From positions 1-55,193 of the IMG/VR virus record IMGVR_UViG_3300048686_000358: 55,193 nucleotides of DNA. One strand, 5' to 3'. The notes under the pieces were generated by a model, which was not told the origin of the DNA, made no database searches, and saw only the letters and a program-made list of their open reading frames with translations. This stretch comes from a virus. Both the position numbers and the translations under genes were made by a program. Shown here in pieces: positions 24,846 through 32,656 of this stretch (positions are counted from its first letter, which is position 1; the number at the start of each line of letters is the position of its first letter).

Positions 24846-26411
24846 TCAATGTTTGGTATGTGCTTTTATGCATTCTCTCCAGTAACTTTTTAGTTCTGGA
24901 AAGGTTTCTAAGAAATTTGTTTGCCTGCGTCTATCATATTCACTAATGAACATGTAGAAGTTGTTTTTATTTAGTTGCAATTGCTCTGATGGTAGAGATT
25001 CCTTCATTATAGCCAAATCTCGTTTGATTTTTAGTATTTCGTATGGTTTAAAACCTTCAAATGTTTCTAAATAATCATCACCCTGTACATTTTCTTCCAT
25101 GTATTTTAGACATCGTTCTACTTCATCAATGCCATATTGTCCACTGTTTTGAATGCTAAACCAGGGGGGATAACGCAATATTGGAATGTCAAAGAATACC
25201 CGCTGAAATTTCTTTTGCTTGTATACTTTATGGACAATATTATTTTCTTTTTCTATTTCAGTTTGCTCGGGGGCAATCTCAAACTCAACTTGACTTCTGC
25301 CACCAAATTCTTTTCTAAGTTCCAATATCATTTCTAAAAACTTATGTAAACTTGGAATACTTAAAATGTTAAAGGTATTAATGAAACTAACTGTACTGTA
25401 TTTTGTCTCACGCAAAAAGGTACGTACATTATTAAGCATTCGTTCAAACTCTAACCCGGTACGCATATATTCTGCTTGTTTACCATACCCATCCAAACTT
25501 ACAAACAACCAAAAATGTTTGAAACCTTTATCTACATACCAATGATTGCCACTGAACTCATTAAAGTTTTCTTTATCTTCGTATGTTCGTAGTTCTTCGA
25601 TTGCTTTTACTTTGTCTAAAAATTTATCAAATAACTTTTGATCTGGCGGACACATGTTACTTGTGATACTTAATTCAAGTTGTCCATGTGGGTTTTCATT
25701 AACATAGTCTAATACTCTGAAGGTGTTTTTATCCATTAATGGTTCACCACCTGTCATACGAAACACCCGTAACTTACGATAGATATTAGGCCACCATTCC
25801 CAAAATGCATCTACATAAGGGTTCTCTTTCTGTGCTACCTTAAGTGGCATCAAGCCTTTTTTGTCTAGTGCAGTTAAATCATTATGCACCATATTGGCTA
25901 GTTTATAACCACCGTGTTTCTTAACTTCTTCTTCCCAAGACGTAGATAAGTGTGGGCTACAGTACATGCATTTAAAATTACATGCTTGATTGAAATTAAC
26001 CTCTACATATCTAGGTGTTACATCATAATCAAAGGTATTACTTGTAACTTCTTCAAATGTTGGTGCATTCCACCACTCACTACTACGATAATGCCTATCA
26101 CTCATATGACCTTTGGGGTCATCACTTTCTGCATCTTCTACTTTCCAACAATAACTACAGCCTTCAGGGCGTTTACCCTCAAGCATCATCTTGCGTTCTT
26201 GTTTCTTTTGAGGTGTATTATGTAACGCACTGGCCTGTGTTTTTAACAATTCAACAGGTATTTTGTGTGTAGGAGGATGATAACAACTCTGTGTTAGTCC
26301 TTGCGGCAGATGCAAACTCACCTGTTGCCATTTAGCAAGACATAGAGATGGACTGACCGCATTTAAGCGGTCACGCATGTCTCTAGCAAATTGGTCATAC
26401 TCTCCTGACAT
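24846..26411 (-). CDS. Radical SAM protein with N-terminal twitch-like cysteine domain (type A)
   Basis: This protein is 521 residues, the longest of the nine and the first transcribed. The N-terminus has SLCLAKWQQVSLHLPQG, QSCYHPPTHKIP and EGCSYCWKVEDAE. The radical SAM motif CNFKCMYC is near residues 142-149, with SPHLSTSW; GGE is in RMTGGEPLMDKN. An insert around residues 270-300 (AIEELRTYEDKENFNEFSG) is unique. The tail FISEYDRRRQTNFLETFPEL is type A. The start overlaps the stop of the 316-aa glycosyltransferase-like gene, linking the two functions in one operon. Confidence 0.85.
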   Translation of the reverse strand: MSGEYDQFARDMRDRLNAVSPSLCLAKWQQVSLHLPQGLTQSCYHPPTHKIPVELLKTQASALHNTPQKKQERKMMLEGKRPEGCSYCWKVEDAESDDPKGHMSDRHYRSSEWWNAPTFEEVTSNTFDYDVTPRYVEVNFNQACNFKCMYCSPHLSTSWEEEVKKHGGYKLANMVHNDLTALDKKGLMPLKVAQKENPYVDAFWEWWPNIYRKLRVFRMTGGEPLMDKNTFRVLDYVNENPHGQLELSITSNMCPPDQKLFDKFLDKVKAIEELRTYEDKENFNEFSGNHWYVDKGFKHFWLFVSLDGYGKQAEYMRTGLEFERMLNNVRTFLRETKYSTVSFINTFNILSIPSLHKFLEMILELRKEFGGRSQVEFEIAPEQTEIEKENNIVHKVYKQKKFQRVFFDIPILRYPPWFSIQNSGQYGIDEVERCLKYMEENVQGDDYLETFEGFKPYEILKIKRDLAIMKESLPSEQLQLNKNNFYMFISEYDRRRQTNFLETFPELKSYWRECIKAHTKH

Positions 26412-27361
26412 TACCAGCCTTCGATTTCACGAATCACATCCATTTCACGAACAAGAGGACCACGATTGTGTTTGTCTGCATTCAAGTGTCGTTTGAAAAA
26501 CTTACTTTGATCTTCGTTGAGTGTGCAGATAGGTAAACCAACTTTTAATATCAATTCTTTACCAAGCATTTCAGCAACGGTCATAGGTGTATTGTCTTTA
26601 TACTTTTCCCATAGTTCTTTTAAATTATCAAACCATTGCACTTCTTTAGGATCCCAATCGGTAAGCATAGTCATATATGTACCTAACCGTGCACCCATGA
26701 TAGCCCAATCACCGTTTTCTACATCTAAACCGACATTGTGCCATATCGTTAAATTGTTTAAATTTCTGCTTGCTACTGTTTCTTTAAATTCGGCAAGTTC
26801 TGGTTTCATACCTCGATTCAAGCACATCTTAACTCCCTCACGAAAGCCAGCACGCCATGCTTGAAATGGAGTATAGTTGGGATATGTCGTAGAATAACAA
26901 TCCCACATAGCCCAATAAATGTTATCGCTACTATCCAAACAAAAATCAACAGTAGTTTTATTATCGCCGTCGCTATGTTCATGTGTTTTCATGTTCATAA
27001 CATATTCTTTAGTCCATGAACTCATACCACCATTGCCGTAACGCAAGCCATTAATGTTGTTAATTGCTTTCCAACGATATTGTGCTTTTTTAAAGATAGG
27101 ATCAACTTCTCTAAAGTCAAGTTGTATATCAAAAAACTTTTCTTCAGGCATATTATCACCGTCAATTAAAATAAAGCGTTCAGTATCACTCGCCTCTGCA
27201 GCGGCTTTGTGTGCGGCGTCGCTGCCTTTTACTCCATCAACACGCTTTGCCCAAGGCACCATGTTCTTTACTTTGAGCCAAAATTCTTCTTTCTGCGGCT
27301 CATCGTAACTTAGATAAATGCAGTCTAAATCTGCTACATCAATAATATCATCATAATTCAT
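26411..27361 (-). CDS. Glycosyltransferase-like (GT-A) protein
   Basis: This protein is 316 residues. The N-terminal strand LDCIYLSYDEP, the VDGVKGSDAAHKAAAEAS helix and FILIDGDN near residues 62-69 are arranged as in GT-A nucleotide-sugar transferases, with DGDN as a DxD-type metal site. The middle (NNINGLRYGNGGMSSW, WRAGFREGVKM) is shared with the C-terminal domain of the 1,639-aa protein, which lacks the DGDN. It has no signal peptide and is probably cytoplasmic. The donor and acceptor are unknown. It is the last glycosyltransferase-like gene before the radical SAM series, overlapping both neighbours. Confidence 0.7.
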   Translation of the reverse strand: MNYDDIIDVADLDCIYLSYDEPQKEEFWLKVKNMVPWAKRVDGVKGSDAAHKAAAEASDTERFILIDGDNMPEEKFFDIQLDFREVDPIFKKAQYRWKAINNINGLRYGNGGMSSWTKEYVMNMKTHEHSDGDNKTTVDFCLDSSDNIYWAMWDCYSTTYPNYTPFQAWRAGFREGVKMCLNRGMKPELAEFKETVASRNLNNLTIWHNVGLDVENGDWAIMGARLGTYMTMLTDWDPKEVQWFDNLKELWEKYKDNTPMTVAEMLGKELILKVGLPICTLNEDQSKFFKRHLNADKHNRGPLVREMDVIREIEGW

Positions 27362-27698
27362 ATGTCACTAACTTCCATTTAAGTTTTGTTTCTGTGTAAG
27401 ACTCATCTACAAGAATACTTACATCTTCAAAAGCACAATCTATTCCCTCATCTGCTTCTATTAATTTTGAAACAATAGAACCAGGATTTGCAGTTGAAAT
27501 TTTTCCATTAATAATTTTTATATCAGGTCTACCTGCGGCAAAAGTGGCTGCATCTACAACTAGATATTTGCCTTCAGGCTTTTCGCAAGTATAAAATAAT
27601 ACATTACCTTTGTCATCGTAATAAAGACGAAACTCCGGCTTAACGATAGGAGGCGGCTCCCAAATAAGCACGCCATCTTGAATAATAACATCATTCAT
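27351..27698 (-). CDS. Uncharacterised 115-aa protein
   Basis: This protein is not recognised. It starts with a proline-rich segment GVLIWEPPPIVKPEFRLYYDD, then beta-rich YTCEKPEGKYLVVD, and ends in alternating hydrophobic strands (KLKWKLVTYEL). No membrane segment or signal peptide is seen. The ATG overlaps the upstream gene by four bases (ATGA) and its end overlaps the next start by 11 bases, so it is certainly part of the operon. Its size and strand-rich makeup would fit a small partner or chaperone for the neighbouring enzymes or fibres. Confidence 0.7.
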   Translation of the reverse strand: MNDVIIQDGVLIWEPPPIVKPEFRLYYDDKGNVLFYTCEKPEGKYLVVDAATFAAGRPDIKIINGKISTANPGSIVSKLIEADEGIDCAFEDVSILVDESYTETKLKWKLVTYEL

Positions 27699-28486
27699 TT
27701 GTATTTTTCCATAAGTATATCAGCAAAAGACTTCACATGATAATGAAATGGATACATCTGCGTATATGTATTCACACGCAATTTATCCGATAAACACTCA
27801 AACAATAAAGTAGAAGTCCAATCTTCACTTGGGGTTTCATTGACAAATTGTTTCATGTGGGTCATTGATATATATCCCGGCAGCATAGTGTTTTCTATAC
27901 CCATAATATGGCATGCAATTGCGTATGCCCAATCAGTTGTAGCAACTTCATCAGCATTGCATTTCACTATACCTTTGTATTCTTCCCAGTTTTCAAAAAC
28001 ATCTTTAACAATTTTAAAAAAATCTTCTGCTGTTTGTGATTTTTTAAAATAGGTTATGGCATTATAACAGTTAGGTAATTTATTATCATCTATAAATTTT
28101 CTATAAACTCTTGAACCACTGATATCCCCTTTAAAATTTCGTATTGTATCACAAATAACAACATCTCTCTGAGACAAAACTTCCCACCAATGTGATATTG
28201 AATATGGAATAAACATATCTGCTTCAAGTTTTATTGTGTATTCATAGGGACTTGCTTCATATACTTGCCAATCGTTAATAAGTTTCCAGTCACTATCAGG
28301 AGCCAAATCACCATATGGCAATTCTACTACATTGTCAAAAGCATTGCACATACTGACATCATTACTAATTAAAGTTATAGATTCATCTGGCATGGCTCGT
28401 TTAATACTTTTGGCTAATACTTCAGCACACTTTACATAGTTTACTTTTTCAGTGTTTTGAGCCAATATAATAAATCCACGATTCAT
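27695..28486 (-). CDS. Glycosyltransferase-like protein
   Basis: This protein is 263 residues. It opens GFIILAQNTEKVNYVKCAEVLAKSIKR, a first strand and helix resembling GT-A (GT8-like) transferases. YTIKLEADMFIP near residue 86 sits where the DxD metal motif is expected, as EAD. CNADEVATTDWAYAIA resembles the later acceptor-loop region. It is a diverged paralogue of the next gene upstream (267 aa): both share the opening, the YE.SPY segment and the D-x-D-like block. The substrate is unknown. Confidence 0.65.
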   Translation of the reverse strand: MNRGFIILAQNTEKVNYVKCAEVLAKSIKRAMPDESITLISNDVSMCNAFDNVVELPYGDLAPDSDWKLINDWQVYEASPYEYTIKLEADMFIPYSISHWWEVLSQRDVVICDTIRNFKGDISGSRVYRKFIDDNKLPNCYNAITYFKKSQTAEDFFKIVKDVFENWEEYKGIVKCNADEVATTDWAYAIACHIMGIENTMLPGYISMTHMKQFVNETPSEDWTSTLLFECLSDKLRVNTYTQMYPFHYHVKSFADILMEKYK

Positions 28487-29286
28487 TTTATTAACTCCAT
28501 AAAGTTTTCTTTATTCATTACATGAAAATCCATATCTTTAATTGTAATGTATTCTTTACGAATTTTACCACGCTGCCAATGGTCAAACATTACAGTGTAT
28601 TCAGAATTAAATTCGTCATCATTGTTACGATAGATGGATGTATTTTTTCCAACGTGAACTAAGTTCCATGGTATAATATCACGCTTAACATCAATATGTC
28701 CATTTACTATTCTTAGTGCTAGTGTAAGTGCGTAATCGTTTCGATAGACGCCACCGACAAAACTATGAATATTACAATAATGGTCATAATTTTTTTGCAC
28801 CATTTCTAAACATTCAAATATTTGCTTTGCTCTTTTTGATTTTTTAAAAGCGACAACAGTAGCCCACATGGTTTGAAAACTATAAGCACTAAGTACTTCT
28901 TGTGGCAATCCTGGCTGCATCAAATAACTAGTTGTGTCGTGACAGCAAAAATCATCATAATATTTAAAAATATCAAGAGTTTTATTTGAATTGACCATAT
29001 AATCAGTATCCATTAATAAGGTTTCATCATATGGGCTATGTTCGTATGCTTGATATCTCCCCTTGTTTATCCAAACACTATGTTCTCTAATATTATCTTT
29101 GTCTGGACTTATAATTATTGTTTTATCAAATTTATATTGAGAATCTGAATCTATAGAAGTTTCATCTGTAACTACAGTAACTGGTAAATTTAAAAAATGA
29201 TTAATTCTTTTGGCTGTGGCAACAGCCATTTTATAATAGTTAAATTTGGGAGAATTAAAAGCAAAAAGTATTGCGCCTTTTGTCAT
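28483..29286 (-). CDS. Glycosyltransferase-like protein
   Basis: This protein is 267 residues. The opening GAILFAFNSPKFNYYKMAVATAKRINHFLNLPVTVVTDE is a nucleotide-sugar binding half, and ETLLMDTDYMVNS near residues 90-96 contains a clear DTD metal motif. ALTLALRIVNG and the C-terminal MDFHVMNKENFMELI complete the fold. The paralogue immediately downstream keeps the layout but has EAD. ATGA overlaps link it to genes on both sides. The position after tail-fibre genes suggests sugar decoration of virion parts or host glycans; this is inference. Confidence 0.7.
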   Translation of the reverse strand: MTKGAILFAFNSPKFNYYKMAVATAKRINHFLNLPVTVVTDETSIDSDSQYKFDKTIIISPDKDNIREHSVWINKGRYQAYEHSPYDETLLMDTDYMVNSNKTLDIFKYYDDFCCHDTTSYLMQPGLPQEVLSAYSFQTMWATVVAFKKSKRAKQIFECLEMVQKNYDHYCNIHSFVGGVYRNDYALTLALRIVNGHIDVKRDIIPWNLVHVGKNTSIYRNNDDEFNSEYTVMFDHWQRGKIRKEYITIKDMDFHVMNKENFMELIK

Positions 29287-29594
29287 CTTTTAGACTCAAT
29301 TTCTTTCCATTCGTTATACCATTCTTCCATTACATTATCGTATACTTCACGCAGTTTATGATATAGTTGCATAGCATGAACTTCAACCGGATTATTAAAG
29401 GTGTCAAGTAACACTACTTTGTCTTTGGCAACTGGGGTATTATATAAAAAGGTAATAGTTTGAATGTCGGCTTTCCAAAGTCCACCTTGATCGGCAACTA
29501 TTAGTTTGCCGTCATACTTATCTTTAAGTTGGGCTTTGGCAGCGTTATGATTAAATCTGGCTTTCGCCTCTGCAATTAAGGTTTTGGTATCCAT
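29283..29594 (-). CDS. Uncharacterised 103-aa protein, possibly a fibre-related accessory protein
   Basis: This protein is not recognised by name. Residues 1-30 are a charged helix (TLIAEAKARFNHNAAKAQLKDKY), the middle is strand-rich (GKLIVADQGGLWKADIQTITFL), and the C-terminus is a long acidic/basic helix (YHKLREVYDNVMEEWYNEWKEIESKR). Size and place right after fibre genes resemble fibre-assembly chaperones, but that is only position-based. A ribosome site AGGAG precedes the ATG by seven bases, and a late-promoter-like CTAAATA lies at 29611-29617, so it may lead the 29.6-5.6 kb operon. Confidence 0.7.
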   Translation of the reverse strand: MDTKTLIAEAKARFNHNAAKAQLKDKYDGKLIVADQGGLWKADIQTITFLYNTPVAKDKVVLLDTFNNPVEVHAMQLYHKLREVYDNVMEEWYNEWKEIESKR

Positions 29595-29610
29595 TAAACA
29601 CTCCTAAGAG

Positions 29611-29617
29611 TATTTAG
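29611..29617 (-). promoter_or_regulatory. T4-like late promoter candidate
   Basis: CTAAATA on the minus strand matches the late-promoter core described for T4-like cyanophages (relative of T4 TATAAATA). It lies 17 bp upstream of the 103-aa gene start, leaving room for a short leader with the AGGAG site. Confidence 0.45.
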
Positions 29618-29640
29618 ATAGATACCAAGTCAGTTAAAAA

Positions 29641-30603
29641 TTATGATACTGATACGGAGCCAGCAAGTGTAATTGTGCCCCAAGTATTTGCAAGATAAGT
29701 CGTTTCCGGCGGTCTTACTGTTAGTGTTGTCACAGAGCCTGTTGATACGGTTAGACCGTTTGGAATTTCATCCCATACTGTATAGATTGTAACTACAGAA
29801 CCAGCATCACCATTACTACCTTGAGTTCCATTTGTCTTAACAAAGATATTGATATTGGTACTTAGATATCCTGAAGGACCTGTACTTGCAGTTTGATAAT
29901 AAACGTTTGCATTACTGGTTGTCCATGCATAATATCCGCTATTGGTGCCTATAGTAGGTGAATTTCCACCACCACCAACTCTAGTAACACCGTTGTAACT
30001 TGTACCTGCAACCGTGATAGAACCAGATGTTGGACTTGACATAACAACTGTTCCGACGTTAGAACATAAGTTGTTCAATAATAGATTAATACCAGATCCG
30101 TTTGGATGAGATACTGTCATGGCTAACTGGCCGCCGCTATTAAAGAAATAACGGGCAGCATCACCGTTCGCAAAAGTTGCAGTATGAGTAAATGTTGCCT
30201 TATCACTCCATGTGCTACCAACTGTAACTGAGTTTGAAGTAGTGCTACTTTGTGATACAGCATTTAATCTGTTGTTGTAAATTGTTGTTAAGTTAGTTGG
30301 AATAGCACTTAGATAAGTAATTGTTCCTCCTGATACCGGAGCAGTAACAGCGGTAATGCTTGAACTTTGATGCGAGGCTGCATTTGAAGTGTTATTGACA
30401 AGAGATGCCCATTTTGCCGCAGTAACTGTGTCACCACTGGCAGCGTTCGCAATGCCGGTTTGTCCATACCCCTTATTACCGTTTCCAGTTGACCAAACTA
30501 AGTTTAGTGAGGCAGTTCCTGTATTCAAGGTTCCGTTTGCATAACCTTGAATCAATGTATTGAAATCGCCTGCTTCGATAACTCCGTACTGTGCGTAACT
30601 CAT
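29641..30603 (-). CDS. Phage fibre-like structural protein
   Basis: This protein is 320 residues. It is rich in Ser, Thr, Gly and Asn, with low charge and few cysteines, as in phage fibres. N-terminal AGDFNTLIQGYANG and the KGYGQTGIANAASGDTVTAAKWASLVN segment resemble attachment domains of fibre-like proteins in marine T4-like phages. The C-terminal part has a glycine-rich GVTRVGGGGNSPT loop and strand-turn repeats ending TITLAGSVSVS. It is likely a fibre or whisker component bound to the baseplate or neck. GGATAAG before the ATG may be a weak ribosome site. Confidence 0.65.
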   Translation of the reverse strand: MSYAQYGVIEAGDFNTLIQGYANGTLNTGTASLNLVWSTGNGNKGYGQTGIANAASGDTVTAAKWASLVNNTSNAASHQSSSITAVTAPVSGGTITYLSAIPTNLTTIYNNRLNAVSQSSTTSNSVTVGSTWSDKATFTHTATFANGDAARYFFNSGGQLAMTVSHPNGSGINLLLNNLCSNVGTVVMSSPTSGSITVAGTSYNGVTRVGGGGNSPTIGTNSGYYAWTTSNANVYYQTASTGPSGYLSTNINIFVKTNGTQGSNGDAGSVVTIYTVWDEIPNGLTVSTGSVTTLTVRPPETTYLANTWGTITLAGSVSVS

Positions 30604-30615
30604 TTCTTATCCTTA

Positions 30616-31836
30616 TTATTTTATAGTAACGAAGGCCTCAACAATACCAACGTCATCCGTATTCTTATTTATTAAAGAACGCCCTATTGTATTGAACGCA
30701 GTTGCTTCGCCGGGTTTTGCTGCCCTTGCAATACCGTTACCAGCACTAACAAGTCTTTGACCCTTTTTTACTTTACCAGTAACTTTAACTGGAACTCTAC
30801 CACCTACAGCGATAGCAGGGTGTGTTTTATCATCACCTGCCATAGCATTCATAACATATCCTGCTTTTTCTGATACTACACCAAATACATCTTCACTTAG
30901 ATCGTATTGTACCGCAGTTATTTCTTTTTCGCCACCGATTTCGACAACAGTGCCTGCATCATATTCATTATCGGATTCAAAACGTTCTGCCAAGTCAGCA
31001 TATGTGCTTTGCCATCTTGCTCCGGAACTTAGAGTCCAAATACCTGACACAGTTCCGCCTCCAGCAATTTGGCTAGCAGTTAATTTATTAACTTGTATAT
31101 TAGCAGTACCAGTATTAGTGGTATAGAAAGTAGGAGTAACACCATTTGATCCTGTCATAAAGTCAAACACATTTGCGTTTGTATATGTGCCGGACGGGGT
31201 AAACGGAGAACCGTTAGCATAATAATAGTTGTCAGTTCTAATACCCTGAGTATAAACGTTACCATTAGCAACAATTAAAGTATTTCCTGCTAAACCACCA
31301 GTTACAGTCCATGTTCCTTGTAGTGTACCAGCAGTAGTATTAGAGCCTGTACTAATCAATGTACAAGGATTGATAGAACCAATGTTGGCACTTGTAATAA
31401 ATGCATTAGCAATTGTAGCGTTCGCAGTTACAGTTGCTAAACGCACTGTAATAGTATCTCCTACGATTGCATTTAATGCTGTAATATTGTTTGCTTGCAG
31501 ATTACCGGTTACCGTTACTGCACCAAAAGTTGTTGTTCCTCCGCTAGCCGTTGAAGTAAGGGCTAACCAGGCATTTGCGTTACTTGTTCCGTCAGCGGGG
31601 CAAACATACAATGTGTTAGCATTTGTATTGTACCAAAGTTGTCCTTGTAATGGGTTTGCAGGAGGGGTAGTGCTTGCAAAATTCTCAATCATGTGGACAA
31701 AGTTAGTATCCAATGTCTGTCCGTAACCAGCGTAGTTTCGTCCAGGCAATCCTAAACTGGTACTTGTTGTGTTTATCGTGCCGTCAGCAATAGTAGTTAG
31801 AACTGTTCCATTGCTTTTTACAATTGTATATGCCAT
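30616..31836 (-). CDS. Tail-fibre protein with peptidase-G2-like C-terminal domain
   Basis: This protein is 406 residues. The N-terminal domain TIADGTINTTSTSLGLPGRNYAGYGQTLDTNFVHMIENFA, then PPANPLQGQLWYNTNANTLYV, is shared by many marine T4-like structural proteins. The middle (about 100-265) is repetitive beta-helix-like sequence rich in Ala, Asn and Thr. The last 120 residues (YADLAERFESDNEYDAGTVV onward, IGGEKEIT, GRVPVKVTGKVKKGQRLVS) resemble the peptidase-G2/intramolecular chaperone domain that helps fibre trimers fold and may then be cut off. A GATAAATA late-promoter-like site lies 20 bp upstream. Confidence 0.8.
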   Translation of the reverse strand: MAYTIVKSNGTVLTTIADGTINTTSTSLGLPGRNYAGYGQTLDTNFVHMIENFASTTPPANPLQGQLWYNTNANTLYVCPADGTSNANAWLALTSTASGGTTTFGAVTVTGNLQANNITALNAIVGDTITVRLATVTANATIANAFITSANIGSINPCTLISTGSNTTAGTLQGTWTVTGGLAGNTLIVANGNVYTQGIRTDNYYYANGSPFTPSGTYTNANVFDFMTGSNGVTPTFYTTNTGTANIQVNKLTASQIAGGGTVSGIWTLSSGARWQSTYADLAERFESDNEYDAGTVVEIGGEKEITAVQYDLSEDVFGVVSEKAGYVMNAMAGDDKTHPAIAVGGRVPVKVTGKVKKGQRLVSAGNGIARAAKPGEATAFNTIGRSLINKNTDDVGIVEAFVTIK

Positions 31837-31856
31837 TTTTTACCCCGATATGCTAT

Positions 31857-31864
31857 TATTTATC
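31857..31864 (-). promoter_or_regulatory. T4-like late promoter candidate
   Basis: GATAAATA on the minus strand, one mismatch from T4 TATAAATA, is 20 bp before the fibre gene start. The same octamer precedes gp6 and the 51-aa gene, which supports a shared role. Confidence 0.5.
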
Positions 31865-32485
31865 TTAAATTGTTACTAAGTTAGTTAGGGCTTGAATCCT
31901 AACTGTATAATCTATTTGTATTTGTCTGTTTAGTGACTTTTGTACTGGGTGGAAGATAACATGCGTCAAAAGGCGTGTTAACACATTCCCGTTAGTATCT
32001 GTGCCGTAATTTGCTAAAAGTCCTAATTCATCAAAAATAAAACTTGATTCCGTTTGTGTGCTATTATCAAATGCCGCTTGTCCAGCAGGTTCACCGTAAT
32101 CCAACAAACATTGCACTAAAATGTCAGTATAAACTTTTCCTACTGTATGTAGGACTGTCATTTTGTTTCTTGTTGGGTCGAGGTTGAAAACACTAGTGTC
32201 ATCAACGATTTTAGCGTAGGTTTGATTATAAAGAGCAGCATTTTGCCCCGTTGTGTTCGGGGGTAGGTATGTTATAACACCTGTTTCGTCTACACTGGCA
32301 CCACCGTTTCCAAACGCCATTTGATAAATTTCACCGTAGCCGCGACCACTAAGTGTGTCAGCAAGTGCTTCTGACATATTTTCATAGTTGATAGCGTTTT
32401 TCTTATCTACAAACACTTCCCCATTGTTAGGGTCGTAGATTTTCAAAAAACCTTCAACTTTATATGTTATGTTAATTCCTGACAT
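31865..32485 (-). CDS. Virion structural protein (206 aa)
   Basis: This protein is 206 residues, of a type seen next to fibre genes in T4-like marine phages. N-terminal ITYKVEGFLKIYDPNNGEVFVDKKNAINYENMSEALADTLSGR leads into a Gly-rich IYQMAFGNGGASVDETGVITYLPPN block, a mixed beta region, and a C-terminal FHPVQKSLNRQIQIDYTVRIQAL. No signal peptide or membrane segment is found. Its first ATG shares a base with the stop of the 51-aa gene, whose C-terminus resembles its N-terminus. It is probably part of the baseplate or fibre base. Confidence 0.7.
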   Translation of the reverse strand: MSGINITYKVEGFLKIYDPNNGEVFVDKKNAINYENMSEALADTLSGRGYGEIYQMAFGNGGASVDETGVITYLPPNTTGQNAALYNQTYAKIVDDTSVFNLDPTRNKMTVLHTVGKVYTDILVQCLLDYGEPAGQAAFDNSTQTESSFIFDELGLLANYGTDTNGNVLTRLLTHVIFHPVQKSLNRQIQIDYTVRIQALTNLVTI

Positions 32486-32640
32486 TAGTTATCGCCTCTT
32501 TTTTGTACTAATACTTCTTTGGTATTAGGATCGTAAATTTTAACATGTGAAGAAAAGTAGAATCCTCCGTTCTCATTGGGTTTAACCTCAGGAACGCTAT
32601 TTTTGAGTTGTTCTGTCTTTTTTTCCGTACTTTCATTCAT
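32485..32640 (-). CDS. 51-aa protein related to the N-terminus of its neighbour
   Basis: The frame begins with ATG at 32640, 16 bp after the stop of the giant gene, and ends TAATG into the next gene. The second half, HVKIYDPNTKEVLVQKRGDN, matches FLKIYDPNNGEVFVDKKNAIN at the start of the 206-aa protein. The first half is polar and charged (NESTEKKTEQLKNSVPEVKP). It may be a small separate capping or assembly protein or a decayed duplicate. The close fit in the gap and the overlap favour a real gene. No clear ribosome site is seen. Confidence 0.65.
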   Translation of the reverse strand: MNESTEKKTEQLKNSVPEVKPNENGGFYFSSHVKIYDPNTKEVLVQKRGDN

Positions 32641-32646
32641 AATATT

Positions 32647-32654
32647 TATTTATC
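32647..32654 (-). promoter_or_regulatory. T4-like late promoter candidate (weak)
   Basis: GATAAATA on the minus strand just after the giant gene stop. It ends only six bases before the ATG of the 51-aa gene, so a transcript from it would be almost leaderless; it may instead serve the 206-aa gene, or be chance. Confidence 0.3.
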
Positions 32655-32656
32655 TT

